Shown here in pieces: positions 44,252-53,456 of a stretch of DNA of 64,000 bases. Both the position numbers and the translations under genes were made by a program. The stretch covers positions 1 to 64,000 of the forward strand of contig CALUKF010000006.1 in NCBI GenBank assembly GCA_944321145.1, given 5' to 3'. Every line of letters starts with the position of its first letter. The first letter of the stretch is position 1. The notes beneath the pieces are model-generated. The model was not told the origin of the DNA, ran no database searches, and saw only the letters and a list, made by a program, of their open reading frames with translations. The DNA comes from an uncultured Odoribacter sp. (lineage in GTDB: Bacteria; Bacteroidota; Bacteroidia; Bacteroidales; Marinifilaceae).

Positions 44252-44884
44252 ATGATTATACAAACAAGCAAATTCTGGACATTTAAAGGGAAGCTGAAAG
44301 ACTTGGTAATCTACCAATGCAACGGACAAACTTATGCCCGAAGAAAACCGGACAAAGAAAAATTTGTCATCCCCGAAGGAGTAAAAAAGCAGCAGGAGCG
44401 GATAGCAGGCGTTGCGGCATTGTACCAGGCGGCAAAGAAAGCGCAGCTCCATGAATTTTGGCAGCAAGCCGCAAAGGGAAGCGGACAGACGGGCTATAAT
44501 TTGTTCGTCAAATGCAACATCAAAGGCTTTACAGGAGAGGGAAAAGTGAGCGACTTCCGCAAAATCGCCCTGACCATAGGGAATCTGCAACTGCCGGACG
44601 ACCTGCACCTCACCCGGGCGGGCGAACAGGAATGGAGGCTGACCTGGAACAACGACACGCCCTACCCGGAGTGCAGCCCCGACGACCAGGTGAGGGCGGT
44701 AGTCATGCGGGACAAAGAACGGTTTTCGGTTATCGTGCCAGAATTTGAATGTGCGAGACGCGGCGAATGTGAAACACGCATCCGCCTGCCCCCGGAACTA
44801 CAGGAATACAGGCACCTGTTCGTCTATTTCTGCTCGGCGGACGGGACACGCACAAGCTGGAGCAGGTATTTTGAAATAGCTTAA
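44252..44884 (+). CDS. DUF6266-like protein, copy 1
   Basis: 210 residues from the ATG giving MIIQTSKFWTFKGKLKDLV; the earlier ATG lies inside the promoter. The N-terminal GKLKDLVIYQCNGQTYARRKP followed by a KKQQERIAGVAALYQAA helix resembles DUF6266 proteins, a Bacteroidota family of unknown function. There is no signal peptide or membrane segment. The C-terminus is beta-rich and ends HLFVYFCSADGTRTSWSRYFEIA. The next gene has the same layout, so the two are probably diverged duplicates in one operon. Confidence 0.6.
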   Translation: MIIQTSKFWTFKGKLKDLVIYQCNGQTYARRKPDKEKFVIPEGVKKQQERIAGVAALYQAAKKAQLHEFWQQAAKGSGQTGYNLFVKCNIKGFTGEGKVSDFRKIALTIGNLQLPDDLHLTRAGEQEWRLTWNNDTPYPECSPDDQVRAVVMRDKERFSVIVPEFECARRGECETRIRLPPELQEYRHLFVYFCSADGTRTSWSRYFEIA

Positions 44885-44908
44885 TTTGAAATTTAAATAA
44901 TAAATATT

Positions 44909-45568
44909 ATGAATATTATTGCATTGGCGATTGTAGAATCGCCCGTATTCTCGAAGATGAAAAAGTCCTACGGCACAGTGACGCTGTACCGCCTGAAAGG
45001 ACAGAACGTGATGCGCGAGCGCACCACGGAAGTGAAGAACCCGCGCACGCTGCCCCAACAGAAGCAACGGAAGGCATTCCCGACGATAGTGGAACTGGGG
45101 TCGCTGCTCTCGGCAGCACTGGAAATCGGCTACCCGAACTGCCCGCAACGATGCACGCCGGAGAACTATTTCGTAAGCCTGAACAAGGGAGCCGTGACGG
45201 TGAGCGACGAGCTGGAGGCAAGCATCGACTATCCGAACCTCATCATCTCGAAGGGCAGCCGGGCTGTCGCGAAGCAGATGAGCGTCACGGCGGATGCGGA
45301 GGCACACCTCCTGACGTTCAGCATCACCGAGCCGCAGGGCATCGTTTCGCACAGCAAGGGCGACGACGTGTATTACGCCGTGGTGCTGGAAACGAACCTG
45401 CAGGAGATGGCAATGGAGGCGCTGGGCGAACGGGATGCAATGGAAGCGACCACGATGACGCTCCCGGACACGTGGGACATGGAGGCGCTGGCAGTCTATG
45501 TGTTCACGACCTCGCAAAACGGTAAGCAGGCTTCCAAGTCGGTGTACCTGGAGGTGCAGGCTTCCTGA
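44909..45568 (+). CDS. DUF6266-like protein, copy 2
   Basis: 219 residues, 24 bases after copy 1. MKKSYGTVTLYRLKGQNVMRERTTEVKNPRTLPQQKQRKAF matches the DUF6266 pattern (a short strand pair, then an arginine- and proline-rich link, then a Q-rich helix); motif positions are about 17-57. The C-terminal half ends AVYVFTTSQNGKQASKSVYLEV, parallel to copy 1. Function unknown. The gene is more G/C-rich than copy 1. Confidence 0.65.
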   Translation: MNIIALAIVESPVFSKMKKSYGTVTLYRLKGQNVMRERTTEVKNPRTLPQQKQRKAFPTIVELGSLLSAALEIGYPNCPQRCTPENYFVSLNKGAVTVSDELEASIDYPNLIISKGSRAVAKQMSVTADAEAHLLTFSITEPQGIVSHSKGDDVYYAVVLETNLQEMAMEALGERDAMEATTMTLPDTWDMEALAVYVFTTSQNGKQASKSVYLEVQAS

Positions 45569-45598
45569 CCCGCCCGAAAGCACAAAGGGCATGAAAGA

Positions 45599-45630
45599 GA
45601 GAGGCTTCCTCAGTGTTGAGGAAGCCTCTC
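45599..45630. terminator. Bidirectional terminator between the DUF6266 pair and tRNA-Cys
   Basis: A perfect 14-bp stem, GAGAGGCTTCCTCA (45599-45612) with TGAGGAAGCCTCTC (45617-45630), and a GTGT loop. TTTT follows on the plus strand and TTTC on the minus strand, so it can serve both the DUF6266 pair and the tRNA gene, whose 3' end is three bases away. Confidence 0.85.
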
Positions 45631-45633
45631 TTT

Positions 45634-45707
45634 TGGAGGTCGGTAGCAGAGTCGAACTGCTTTACACGGTTTTGCAGACCGTTGCCTAACCCTTCGGCCA
45701 ACCGACC
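45634..45707 (-). tRNA. tRNA-Cys (GCA)
   Basis: Acceptor stem GGTCGGT/ACCGACC, anticodon GCA in a CGGTCTGCAAAACCG arm, TTCGA in the T loop, the U73 discriminator typical of tRNA-Cys, and an encoded 3' CCA. It has its own promoter and terminator. Confidence 0.95.
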
Positions 45708-45727
45708 CTTTTGTCTTAATTGCGCTG

Positions 45728-45757
45728 CAAAGTTAATCGAATTTTATATACCGGCAA
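45728..45757 (-). promoter_or_regulatory. Promoter of tRNA-Cys
   Basis: On the minus strand, TTG (45755-45757), 19 bases and TAACTTTG (45728-45735) match the consensus exactly. The start site falls about 15 bases before the mature tRNA. Confidence 0.8.
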
Positions 45758-45770
45758 AATTATTGGCAAA

Positions 45771-46124
45771 TTATTTTTCCAAAGTGACGCTTGTGCATTT
45801 GATTTTCCCGCCCAAAGGGGGATTCATCTTGGAAATCTTGATGCGGGCATACTCCAATTGCGGGAAATGCAGGTACAAGGCATCCAGTATCCGCTTGCCC
45901 ACATGCTCCAACAGGTGCGAGGGCTTCATCATTTCGCGGGCAATGATTTCGTATGCCGTCTGGTAGCTCAAGGCATCGGCGATTTGGTCGCTTTCAGCCG
46001 GACGGCCGCAAGCGTAATGCAAGCGGGCATTCACAACAAACTTATTGCCTACGGTCTGCTCTGCTTCGAAGCAACCGTGGTAAGCGAAAAACTCCATATC
46101 CTCGATTTCTATTATTCCAGTCAT
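45771..46124 (-). CDS. folB: Dihydroneopterin aldolase
   Basis: 117 residues. The FolB signature FFAYHGCFEAEQTVGNKFVV, the SYQTAYEIIAREMMKPSHLLEHVGKRI helix region (catalytic Glu and Lys environment) and the PPLGGKIKCTSVTLEK end are present. It converts 7,8-dihydroneopterin to 6-hydroxymethyl-dihydropterin in folate synthesis. It stands alone in this window with a long leader of about 150 bases. Confidence 0.93.
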   Translation of the reverse strand: MTGIIEIEDMEFFAYHGCFEAEQTVGNKFVVNARLHYACGRPAESDQIADALSYQTAYEIIAREMMKPSHLLEHVGKRILDALYLHFPQLEYARIKISKMNPPLGGKIKCTSVTLEK

Positions 46125-46272
46125 GTCGCAGTGTGTTTACAAATCCATTTTTCCTGTGTTTTCTAACGTATGGATAAAATGAAAGGGTTGGTTGCCCAAC
46201 CCTTAATCATTTACTAACTACTAACCTAAACCATACAAACTTATGAAAAACAATCTTTTTTAAAGACACTGC
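46125..46272 (-). promoter_or_regulatory. Leader region before folB with hairpin and leader-like motif
   Basis: A 9-bp perfect hairpin AAGGGTTGG/CCAACCCTT (46183-46204) lies in the transcribed leader of folB. On the opposite strand, 46205-46262 reads ACTAACCTAAACC-like repeats leading to an ATG and the six-codon frame M-K-N-N-L-F (46243-46263). This looks like the 5' leader of a Bacteroidota gene whose body is missing. It may be a remnant or a small leader peptide. Confidence 0.4.
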
Positions 46273-46280
46273 AAAGGTAG
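46273..46280 (-). promoter_or_regulatory. -7 box before folB
   Basis: TACCTTTG on the minus strand fits TAnnTTTG. No TTG lies at the expected distance. From here to the sigma-54 activator start (46281-46542) I see no gene apart from the activator's own -7 box. Confidence 0.4.
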
Positions 46281-46500
46281 GGAGATTTTTGATTCATCCT
46301 ACGATTTAAGTGTTAAATTGCATTTATCGCAGCGTTAAATTACACAACTACATCTATTTCAATAGATTCCGTCATTATAATAAAATCCCATCGCATCCGA
46401 AAGGCTGTTTTCGCATTGCAAATAAAAGCGATTTCCAACAGATTTCAAAAAATAAAATCACAAATCGGAGCCGCTTATTTATTTTCTCACGGAAAACCAC

Positions 46501-46508
46501 TACTTTTG
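46501..46508 (+). promoter_or_regulatory. -7 box before the sigma-54 activator gene
   Basis: TACTTTTG fits TAnnTTTG and lies 34 bases before the ATG. A clear TTG at 19-20 bases is absent. Confidence 0.4.
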
Positions 46509-46542
46509 TAGAATGGCAAACAGATAGTGCCGTTTATTTATT

Positions 46543-47784
46543 ATGGAAGATTTACAAGCAATTAAACAACGGTTTGAAATCATTGGCAATGCGCCGGGAT
46601 TGAACCGGGCGATTGATATAGCGATGCAAGTGGCGCCGACGGATTTGTCTGTGCTGATTACAGGCGAAAGCGGGGTGGGGAAGGAAGTATTTCCCCGCAT
46701 CATACATGCTTTCAGCGCACGCAAGCATGCCACATATATTGCCGTAAACTGCGGCGCAATACCGGAAGGCACGATTGATTCCGAGCTTTTCGGACATGAG
46801 AAAGGGGCTTTCACAGGCGCTGTGAGCGACCGGAAAGGTTACTTTGAAGTGACAGACGGGGGAACGATTTTTCTGGACGAGGTGGGAGAGTTGCCCCTGC
46901 CCACGCAAGCACGCCTGCTACGGGTATTGGAAAGCGGGGAATTTATCCGGGTAGGGTCGTCCAAAGTGCAAAAGACGAATGTGCGTGTCATTGCTGCCAC
47001 CAATGTCAATATCCCAGAAGCGGTGAAAAACGGCAAATTCAGGGAAGACCTTTATTACCGGTTGAATACCATTCCCATAGCCATTCCGCCCTTGCGGGAG
47101 AGGCAAGAAGACATTCCGCTTTTGTTCCGGAAGTTTGCAGCCGATTTTGCCGAAAAATACCGCATGCCTGCTATCCGCCTGACGGAAGAGGCGGTGGAAG
47201 TATTGAAGACGTTTCGTTGGCCCGGCAACGTGAGGCAATTGAAGAACGTTGCGGAACAGATTTCCATCATTGAGCAGGAGCGTTCGGTGGATGCCTTGAC
47301 TTTAAAAAAGTACCTCCCGCTCCATGAACCGATGTTGCCGGCATTGACCGGCGTCCATGAGCAGGGGGAAGCCAATTTCGCATCAGAGCGGGAAATCCTT
47401 TACAAAATCCTCTTTGACATGCGGAAGGATGTCAATGATTTGAAGCAATTAGTCTATAGCCTGATGCAGAATGCCCCGGCACAACAGCCCCCACAAGAAG
47501 CAAGCACATCGCTGGTGTTGCGGAAAATGTATGAGGAGCATCCGACCGAACTGGCTTCATTCACTTCCCCCCTTCAGGCTTCCCCGCATTCGCGACTGGA
47601 AGACCCCATCCAACCCGATGATGCGGTCATTGAAGAATCGTTGTCCATAGAAGAGAATGAAAAGGACCTAATCATCAAAGCACTCAAGAAAAACCACAAC
47701 AAGCGGAAACTTGCCGCCAAAGATTTAAAGATTTCCGAGCGGACACTTTATCGGAAATTGAAGGAATACCATATAGATAATTAG
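46543..47784 (+). CDS. Sigma-54-dependent transcriptional activator without receiver domain
   Basis: 413 residues. The AAA+ domain starts almost at the N-terminus: Walker A GESGVGKE (41-48), the sigma-54 contact loop GAFTGA (88-93), Walker B GGTIFLDEVG (106-115), and WPGNVRQLKN. A linker of about 100 residues leads to a Fis-type helix-turn-helix (NKRKLAAKDLKISERTLYRKLKEY) at the C-terminus. No receiver, GAF or PAS domain is present, so activity must be set by a partner protein or by expression level. It heads a conserved Bacteroidales cluster with lptE and secG. Confidence 0.92.
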   Translation: MEDLQAIKQRFEIIGNAPGLNRAIDIAMQVAPTDLSVLITGESGVGKEVFPRIIHAFSARKHATYIAVNCGAIPEGTIDSELFGHEKGAFTGAVSDRKGYFEVTDGGTIFLDEVGELPLPTQARLLRVLESGEFIRVGSSKVQKTNVRVIAATNVNIPEAVKNGKFREDLYYRLNTIPIAIPPLRERQEDIPLLFRKFAADFAEKYRMPAIRLTEEAVEVLKTFRWPGNVRQLKNVAEQISIIEQERSVDALTLKKYLPLHEPMLPALTGVHEQGEANFASEREILYKILFDMRKDVNDLKQLVYSLMQNAPAQQPPQEASTSLVLRKMYEEHPTELASFTSPLQASPHSRLEDPIQPDDAVIEESLSIEENEKDLIIKALKKNHNKRKLAAKDLKISERTLYRKLKEYHIDN

Positions 47785-47803
47785 ACATCCTAAAAGAATA
47801 GAA

Positions 47804-48331
47804 ATGGCAAAAGGAAAACTGATAGGAATCGCGATTGCACTCGTTTTGTGTTGTGCGGCATGCAGGTTGGTCGGCGTGACAGTGACCTATAATATGACCG
47901 GTGGTTCGTTAGACCCGGCGATCAAAACATTTTCCGTGGACTATTTCCCGAACAAGGCGCCATTGGTTATGCCCACCTTAAGCGACACGTTTACGGAGAA
48001 ACTTACCGAATATATCCGCCAAAAGACCGGATTGACCCAATTGACGGACAACAACGGGGACATTCGCTTCGAAGGGCAAATTGTCGAGTATTCACAACGC
48101 CCGATGGACATTACTTCTACCGAAGTCGCCACCTCCAACCGATTGACCATCGGCATCCGAGTGAAGTATACCAATATGATTGACGATACGTTTGATTTTT
48201 CAAGTACTTTTTCCAGCTATGTAGACTACTCTACCGACGTGGATTTCAACTCCGTCGAAGAAAGCCTGATTGAAGAAATCTTGGACGACATTCTTGAAGA
48301 CATATATAATAAAGCCATTGTCAATTGGTAA
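47804..48331 (+). CDS. LptE-family LPS-assembly lipoprotein
   Basis: 175 residues. A lipoprotein signal (GIAIALVLCCAAC, cysteine about 22) precedes an LptE-like alpha/beta body (GVTVTYNMTGGSLDPAIKTFSVDYF, TFTEKLTEYIRQKTGLT, DIRFEGQIVEY). LptE plugs the LptD channel that inserts LPS into the outer membrane. It lies 19 bases after the sigma-54 activator, a pairing seen across Bacteroidales. Sequence identity to proteobacterial LptE is low, so family membership rests on context and pattern. Confidence 0.8.
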   Translation: MAKGKLIGIAIALVLCCAACRLVGVTVTYNMTGGSLDPAIKTFSVDYFPNKAPLVMPTLSDTFTEKLTEYIRQKTGLTQLTDNNGDIRFEGQIVEYSQRPMDITSTEVATSNRLTIGIRVKYTNMIDDTFDFSSTFSSYVDYSTDVDFNSVEESLIEEILDDILEDIYNKAIVNW

Positions 48332-48334
48332 AAG

Positions 48335-49042
48335 ATGAGAAACGACAGGATGGTATATTTGCTGCAATGCCCGGGAAAAATCAAAGCCGCGGAAATGGAC
48401 GACTTGAAAAAGCTCATCCAACAATACCCCTATTTTCAAGCAGCACGCCTTCTGTACCTGAAAGCACTTTACCTGTCGGCAAGGGAAGATTTCCACAAAG
48501 AATTGAAAGAAAGCACCATTCACCTTTCTGACCGCAAACAGTTGCTCCGTTACCTTTATCGCACCCAAGGCGACAAAGTCGCTTCCGCTGATACCAGTGA
48601 AGACGCTTTCTCTTTCTCTACGCAGGTCATGCGTCATGCCGATTCGGGAAGCAGCCAACCGACTGAAGGGCATGTACAAGAAATTCCGTTTGTCATGTCC
48701 CTCAATTTGGAATGGGAAGACAGCGAAGAAAACGTCGACACTGACAATGCACAAGAAGCAAGACAGCAAAAAGATTTGTTGATAGAGCAATTCATCAAAA
48801 CCAATCCCGGCATACCCAAGATAACGGGAACAGCCGACGAAATGGCAGATTTATCTCAAGACAATCCCTACCGAAAAGACGAATTATTCAGTGAAACGCT
48901 TGCCAAAATATACGTCCGGCAACATTTATATGAAAAAGCGATTGAAACTTATCGTAAATTAAGTTTGAAATATCCGGAAAAAAGTATTTACTTTGCACAC
49001 CGAATTGAAGAATTAAAGGAAAACATGAATAAACAAAAATAA
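48335..49042 (+). CDS. Tetratricopeptide-like protein of unknown function
   Basis: 235 residues, no signal peptide. The N-terminal half is helical (MDDLKKLIQQYPYFQAARLLYLKALYL), and the C-terminal part has a TPR-like unit (YVRQHLYEKAIETYRKLSLKYPEKSIYFAHRIEEL). The middle is acidic and probably disordered. It sits between lptE and secG with three- and two-base gaps, so the four genes probably form one operon. The role is unknown. Confidence 0.75.
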   Translation: MRNDRMVYLLQCPGKIKAAEMDDLKKLIQQYPYFQAARLLYLKALYLSAREDFHKELKESTIHLSDRKQLLRYLYRTQGDKVASADTSEDAFSFSTQVMRHADSGSSQPTEGHVQEIPFVMSLNLEWEDSEENVDTDNAQEARQQKDLLIEQFIKTNPGIPKITGTADEMADLSQDNPYRKDELFSETLAKIYVRQHLYEKAIETYRKLSLKYPEKSIYFAHRIEELKENMNKQK

Positions 49043-49044
49043 TT

Positions 49045-49401
49045 ATGTACACAGCAATTTCTGTTTTAGTATTCATTATCTGTCTGTTATTGATACTGAT
49101 TGTATTAGTCCAGAACTCCAAGGGAGGCGGTCTGGCATCGTCATTTGCGTCTTCAAACCAAATTATGGGAGTTAGAAAAACGACTGACTTCTTGGAAAAA
49201 GCCACTTGGACGTTGGCAGGGGCAATGATGGTATTATGCGTATTGGCTGTATTTTTCATTCCGCGCGGGGAACAAAGCGGCAAATCTGCCATTGAGAGCC
49301 AAATCAATTCCCAACCGGTACAGCAAAGCATTCCTTCATTTCCGGGAGTAAGCGGAAATGAAACACCAGCTGAGACTACTACGGAAGTTCCGGCTGAATA
49401 A
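49045..49401 (+). CDS. secG: Preprotein translocase subunit SecG
   Basis: 118 residues with two membrane helices (ISVLVFIICLLLILIVLVQ and LAGAMMVLCVLAVFFI) and the SecG motif QNSKGGGLASSF between them. The C-terminus carries a polar Ser/Thr/Glu-rich tail longer than in E. coli. SecG assists SecYEG channel function. Last gene of the activator-lptE-TPR-secG unit, followed by a strong terminator. Confidence 0.93.
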   Translation: MYTAISVLVFIICLLLILIVLVQNSKGGGLASSFASSNQIMGVRKTTDFLEKATWTLAGAMMVLCVLAVFFIPRGEQSGKSAIESQINSQPVQQSIPSFPGVSGNETPAETTTEVPAE

Positions 49402-49422
49402 TCAGACACGAAGTTTACATCT

Positions 49423-49457
49423 AAAAATGTCAGTATGTCAGACATACTGACATTTTT
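49423..49457 (+). terminator. Intrinsic terminator after secG
   Basis: A 17-bp perfect inverted repeat, AAAAATGTCAGTATGTC with its complement, ends in TTTTTG on the plus strand and AAAAA on the other side. It closes the secG operon and separates it from groES. Confidence 0.85.
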
Positions 49458-49649
49458 GTTATCTGCCTGTCACATTCCTATCACATGCCACCAAAGCATC
49501 AGTCAATTTCACAACACACATTTTCAAGTGTTTACAAGATTCCCTATTATCTTCTGTCTTTTCGTTTCCTCCTTTGGCACGAAATATGATAAGACAAGAA
49601 GCGTGAATTGAAGAATTTGAAAATAAATATAAACTAAAAACTTAATATT

Positions 49650-49919
49650 ATGACACTGAAGACCGTTCTTAACAAAGTGATTGTTGAGCCTGTGGAAGCA
49701 GAGACCGTAACCAAGGGAGGCATTATCATCCCTGACACTGCTCAAGAAAAACCTCAAAAAGGTACAGTTATCGCAGTAGGTAAAGGAAAAGCCGATGAAC
49801 CGATGGAAGTAAAGGTGGGCGATGTAGTATTATTCGGCAAATATTCCGGCACGGAATTACACATCGACGACAAAAAATATTTGGTAATGAACCAAAGCGA
49901 TATTTTAGTGATTATGTAA
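49650..49919 (+). CDS. groES: Co-chaperonin GroES
   Basis: 89 residues with the GroES start [22 protein letters not shown], the mobile-loop region [16 protein letters not shown] and the end [13 protein letters not shown]. It caps the GroEL chamber. The gene is 21 bases upstream of groEL. No CIRCE operator (TTAGCACTC-N9-GAGTGCTAA) is visible in the 190 bases upstream, so HrcA control is not indicated. Confidence 0.96.
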   Translation: MTLKTVLNKVIVEPVEAETVTKGGIIIPDTAQEKPQKGTVIAVGKGKADEPMEVKVGDVVLFGKYSGTELHIDDKKYLVMNQSDILVIM

Positions 49920-49934
49920 AGATTTAAAAGTTAG

Positions 49935-51569
<1,635 letters not shown>

Positions 51570-51593
51570 AAACAGCAATAACATCACATACCC

Positions 51594-51634
51594 AAGGGGG
51601 TATCCGATTCATTTCGGGTACCTCCTTTCTTTTT
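51594..51634 (+). terminator. Intrinsic terminator after groEL
   Basis: A 13-bp stem with two wobble pairs, AAGGGGGTATCCG (51594-51606) with CGGGTACCTCCTT (51615-51627), is followed by TCTTTTT. Confidence 0.82.
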
Positions 51635-51711
51635 GCCCGCTACGGTTTCCGTAATTGCGTTAATTTATTTAATTTTACGCCCAAAATATAGACCCTTAAA
51701 ATCGAGTCAAA

Positions 51712-53406
51712 ATGAATTACGGTATTTTCGAATTGCTAAAGCTCATTGGTTCCTTAGGCGTATTTTTGTATGGTATGAAATTAATGAGCGAAGCACTGCA
51801 AAAAGTTGCAGGCGAGCGCATGCGGCGGATTCTCTCTGCCATGACCTCCAATCGCGTAAAAGGCGTTATCACAGGTATTCTCATCACTGCCATCATCCAA
51901 AGCAGCTCTGCGACAACAGTCATGGTAGTCAGTTTTGTCAACGCCGGATTGCTTAACTTGGTCGAATCCATTGGAGTCATCATGGGAGCAAATGTCGGCA
52001 CCACCGTGACTGCCTGGCTTATCTCCATCCTCGGCTTCAAAATCAGCATGGCGGAAATCTCCTTGCCACTCATCGGGCTTTCCCTCCCCCTCCTTTTCTC
52101 CGGCAAACGCTCCCGCAAAAGCTGGGGAGAATTGATTATCGGCTTTGGGTTGCTTTTCATCGGCTTGGAATTTCTCAAAAACTCCATGCCCAACTTGAAT
52201 GAAAACCCCGAAATGTTCACTTTCCTGCAAAGATACACTGACCTCGGTTACGGTTCCTACATCCTCTTTATGCTCATAGGTACTGTACTGACCATCCTCA
52301 TCCAATCCTCTTCCGCCACCATGGCACTGACACTTGTCATGTGTGCAAACGGCTGGATTGACTTCGGGATTGCCGCTTCCATGGTGCTTGGAGAAAACAT
52401 CGGCACCACCGTCACAGCCAACCTTGCCGCCATGGTTGCCAACACCGCCGCCAAGCGGGCAGCTTTCGCCCATTTCCTTTTCAATGTTTTCGGAGTCGCA
52501 TGGGTGCTTTCCATTTTCCCTGTTTTCCTCCATTGGATTGAACGGCTAAGCGTCTTCCTCGGTATCGGCGATCCGGCAACCAGTGTTGAAGCGATGCCTA
52601 TGGCATTGTCTTTATTCCACACCACTTTTAACATATCCAACGTACTAATATTAATTTGGTTTACCAAACTCATCGCCCGCATTGTCACCCGCATCATTCC
52701 CATGCGCGAAACCAACAATGATGTCTTTACACTTAAGCATATCAAAATCGGGCTCCTCTCCACTCCCGACTCCTCTCTCTTTCAAGCACAGCAAGAAATC
52801 ATGCTCTACGGCAAAAATACAGAGAGCATGTTCCACAAAGTGACAGAGTGCCTCGAACTCCCCAATAAAGAATTTGAAAAACAATTCCCCTCTCTCGAAA
52901 AAATGGAGGATGAAAGTGATAATGTAGAAGTGGAAATCGCCCACTACTTGACCAAAGTGTCTGAATCGAAAATGTCCACAGAAAACTCCCAACGCATCCG
53001 TGCTATGTTCAAAATTGTGTCGGAGATTGAAAGCATTGCCGACTCCTCTCTCAACGTCGCTAAAGCCATCAACCGCCGCAACGAGCAACATGTCATCTTC
53101 CCGCCGGAACTGGCAACCAAACTACAACACATGTTTGCCCTCGTCGAAGATGCCCTAAACACCATGTGTACCAATCTCAGCATGGAATACCGCGAAGTCA
53201 ATGCAAAAAAAGCATACGAACTGGAACAAGCCATCAATGACTATCGCACCATCCTGAAACAAGAGCACCTCATCGCCATTGAGGAAAAACGCTACGACTA
53301 TTCTACTGGCATCCTTTACAACGACATATTCTCCGAATGTGAAAAAATCGGCGACTATGCCATCAATGTCACGCAGGCAATTAAAGAAATCGGACACGAA
53401 GAATAA
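51712..53406 (+). CDS. Na+/phosphate cotransporter family protein with PhoU-like domain
   Basis: 564 residues. The N-terminal 330 hold about eight membrane helices with the duplicated Na/Pi repeat, including QSSSATTVM and QSSSATMAL. The C-terminal 230 residues are helical and PhoU-like (LELPNKEFEKQFPSLEKMEDESDNVE, ECEKIGDYAINVTQAIKEIG). Members move phosphate with sodium; in Bacteria some act as phosphate exporters or sensors. It stands alone between groEL and glyS. Confidence 0.88.
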   Translation: MNYGIFELLKLIGSLGVFLYGMKLMSEALQKVAGERMRRILSAMTSNRVKGVITGILITAIIQSSSATTVMVVSFVNAGLLNLVESIGVIMGANVGTTVTAWLISILGFKISMAEISLPLIGLSLPLLFSGKRSRKSWGELIIGFGLLFIGLEFLKNSMPNLNENPEMFTFLQRYTDLGYGSYILFMLIGTVLTILIQSSSATMALTLVMCANGWIDFGIAASMVLGENIGTTVTANLAAMVANTAAKRAAFAHFLFNVFGVAWVLSIFPVFLHWIERLSVFLGIGDPATSVEAMPMALSLFHTTFNISNVLILIWFTKLIARIVTRIIPMRETNNDVFTLKHIKIGLLSTPDSSLFQAQQEIMLYGKNTESMFHKVTECLELPNKEFEKQFPSLEKMEDESDNVEVEIAHYLTKVSESKMSTENSQRIRAMFKIVSEIESIADSSLNVAKAINRRNEQHVIFPPELATKLQHMFALVEDALNTMCTNLSMEYREVNAKKAYELEQAINDYRTILKQEHLIAIEEKRYDYSTGILYNDIFSECEKIGDYAINVTQAIKEIGHEE

Positions 53407-53456
53407 CAAAAATAATTTATACATTCGCAAATCAAAAAAATAAAGATATTTACATT

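Noticed and set aside
46310..46603. Plus-strand open frame before and into the sigma-54 activator
   Set aside because: It overlaps the activator in another frame, crosses its -7 box, and has no family resemblance.
49560..49600. Possible sigma-54 promoter (TGGCAC at 49575-49580) before groES
   Set aside because: The -24 half matches, but the -12 half reads GA instead of GC at the required 10-base spacing.
49458..49649. CIRCE operator before groES
   Set aside because: No TTAGCACTC / GAGTGCTAA inverted repeat is present.
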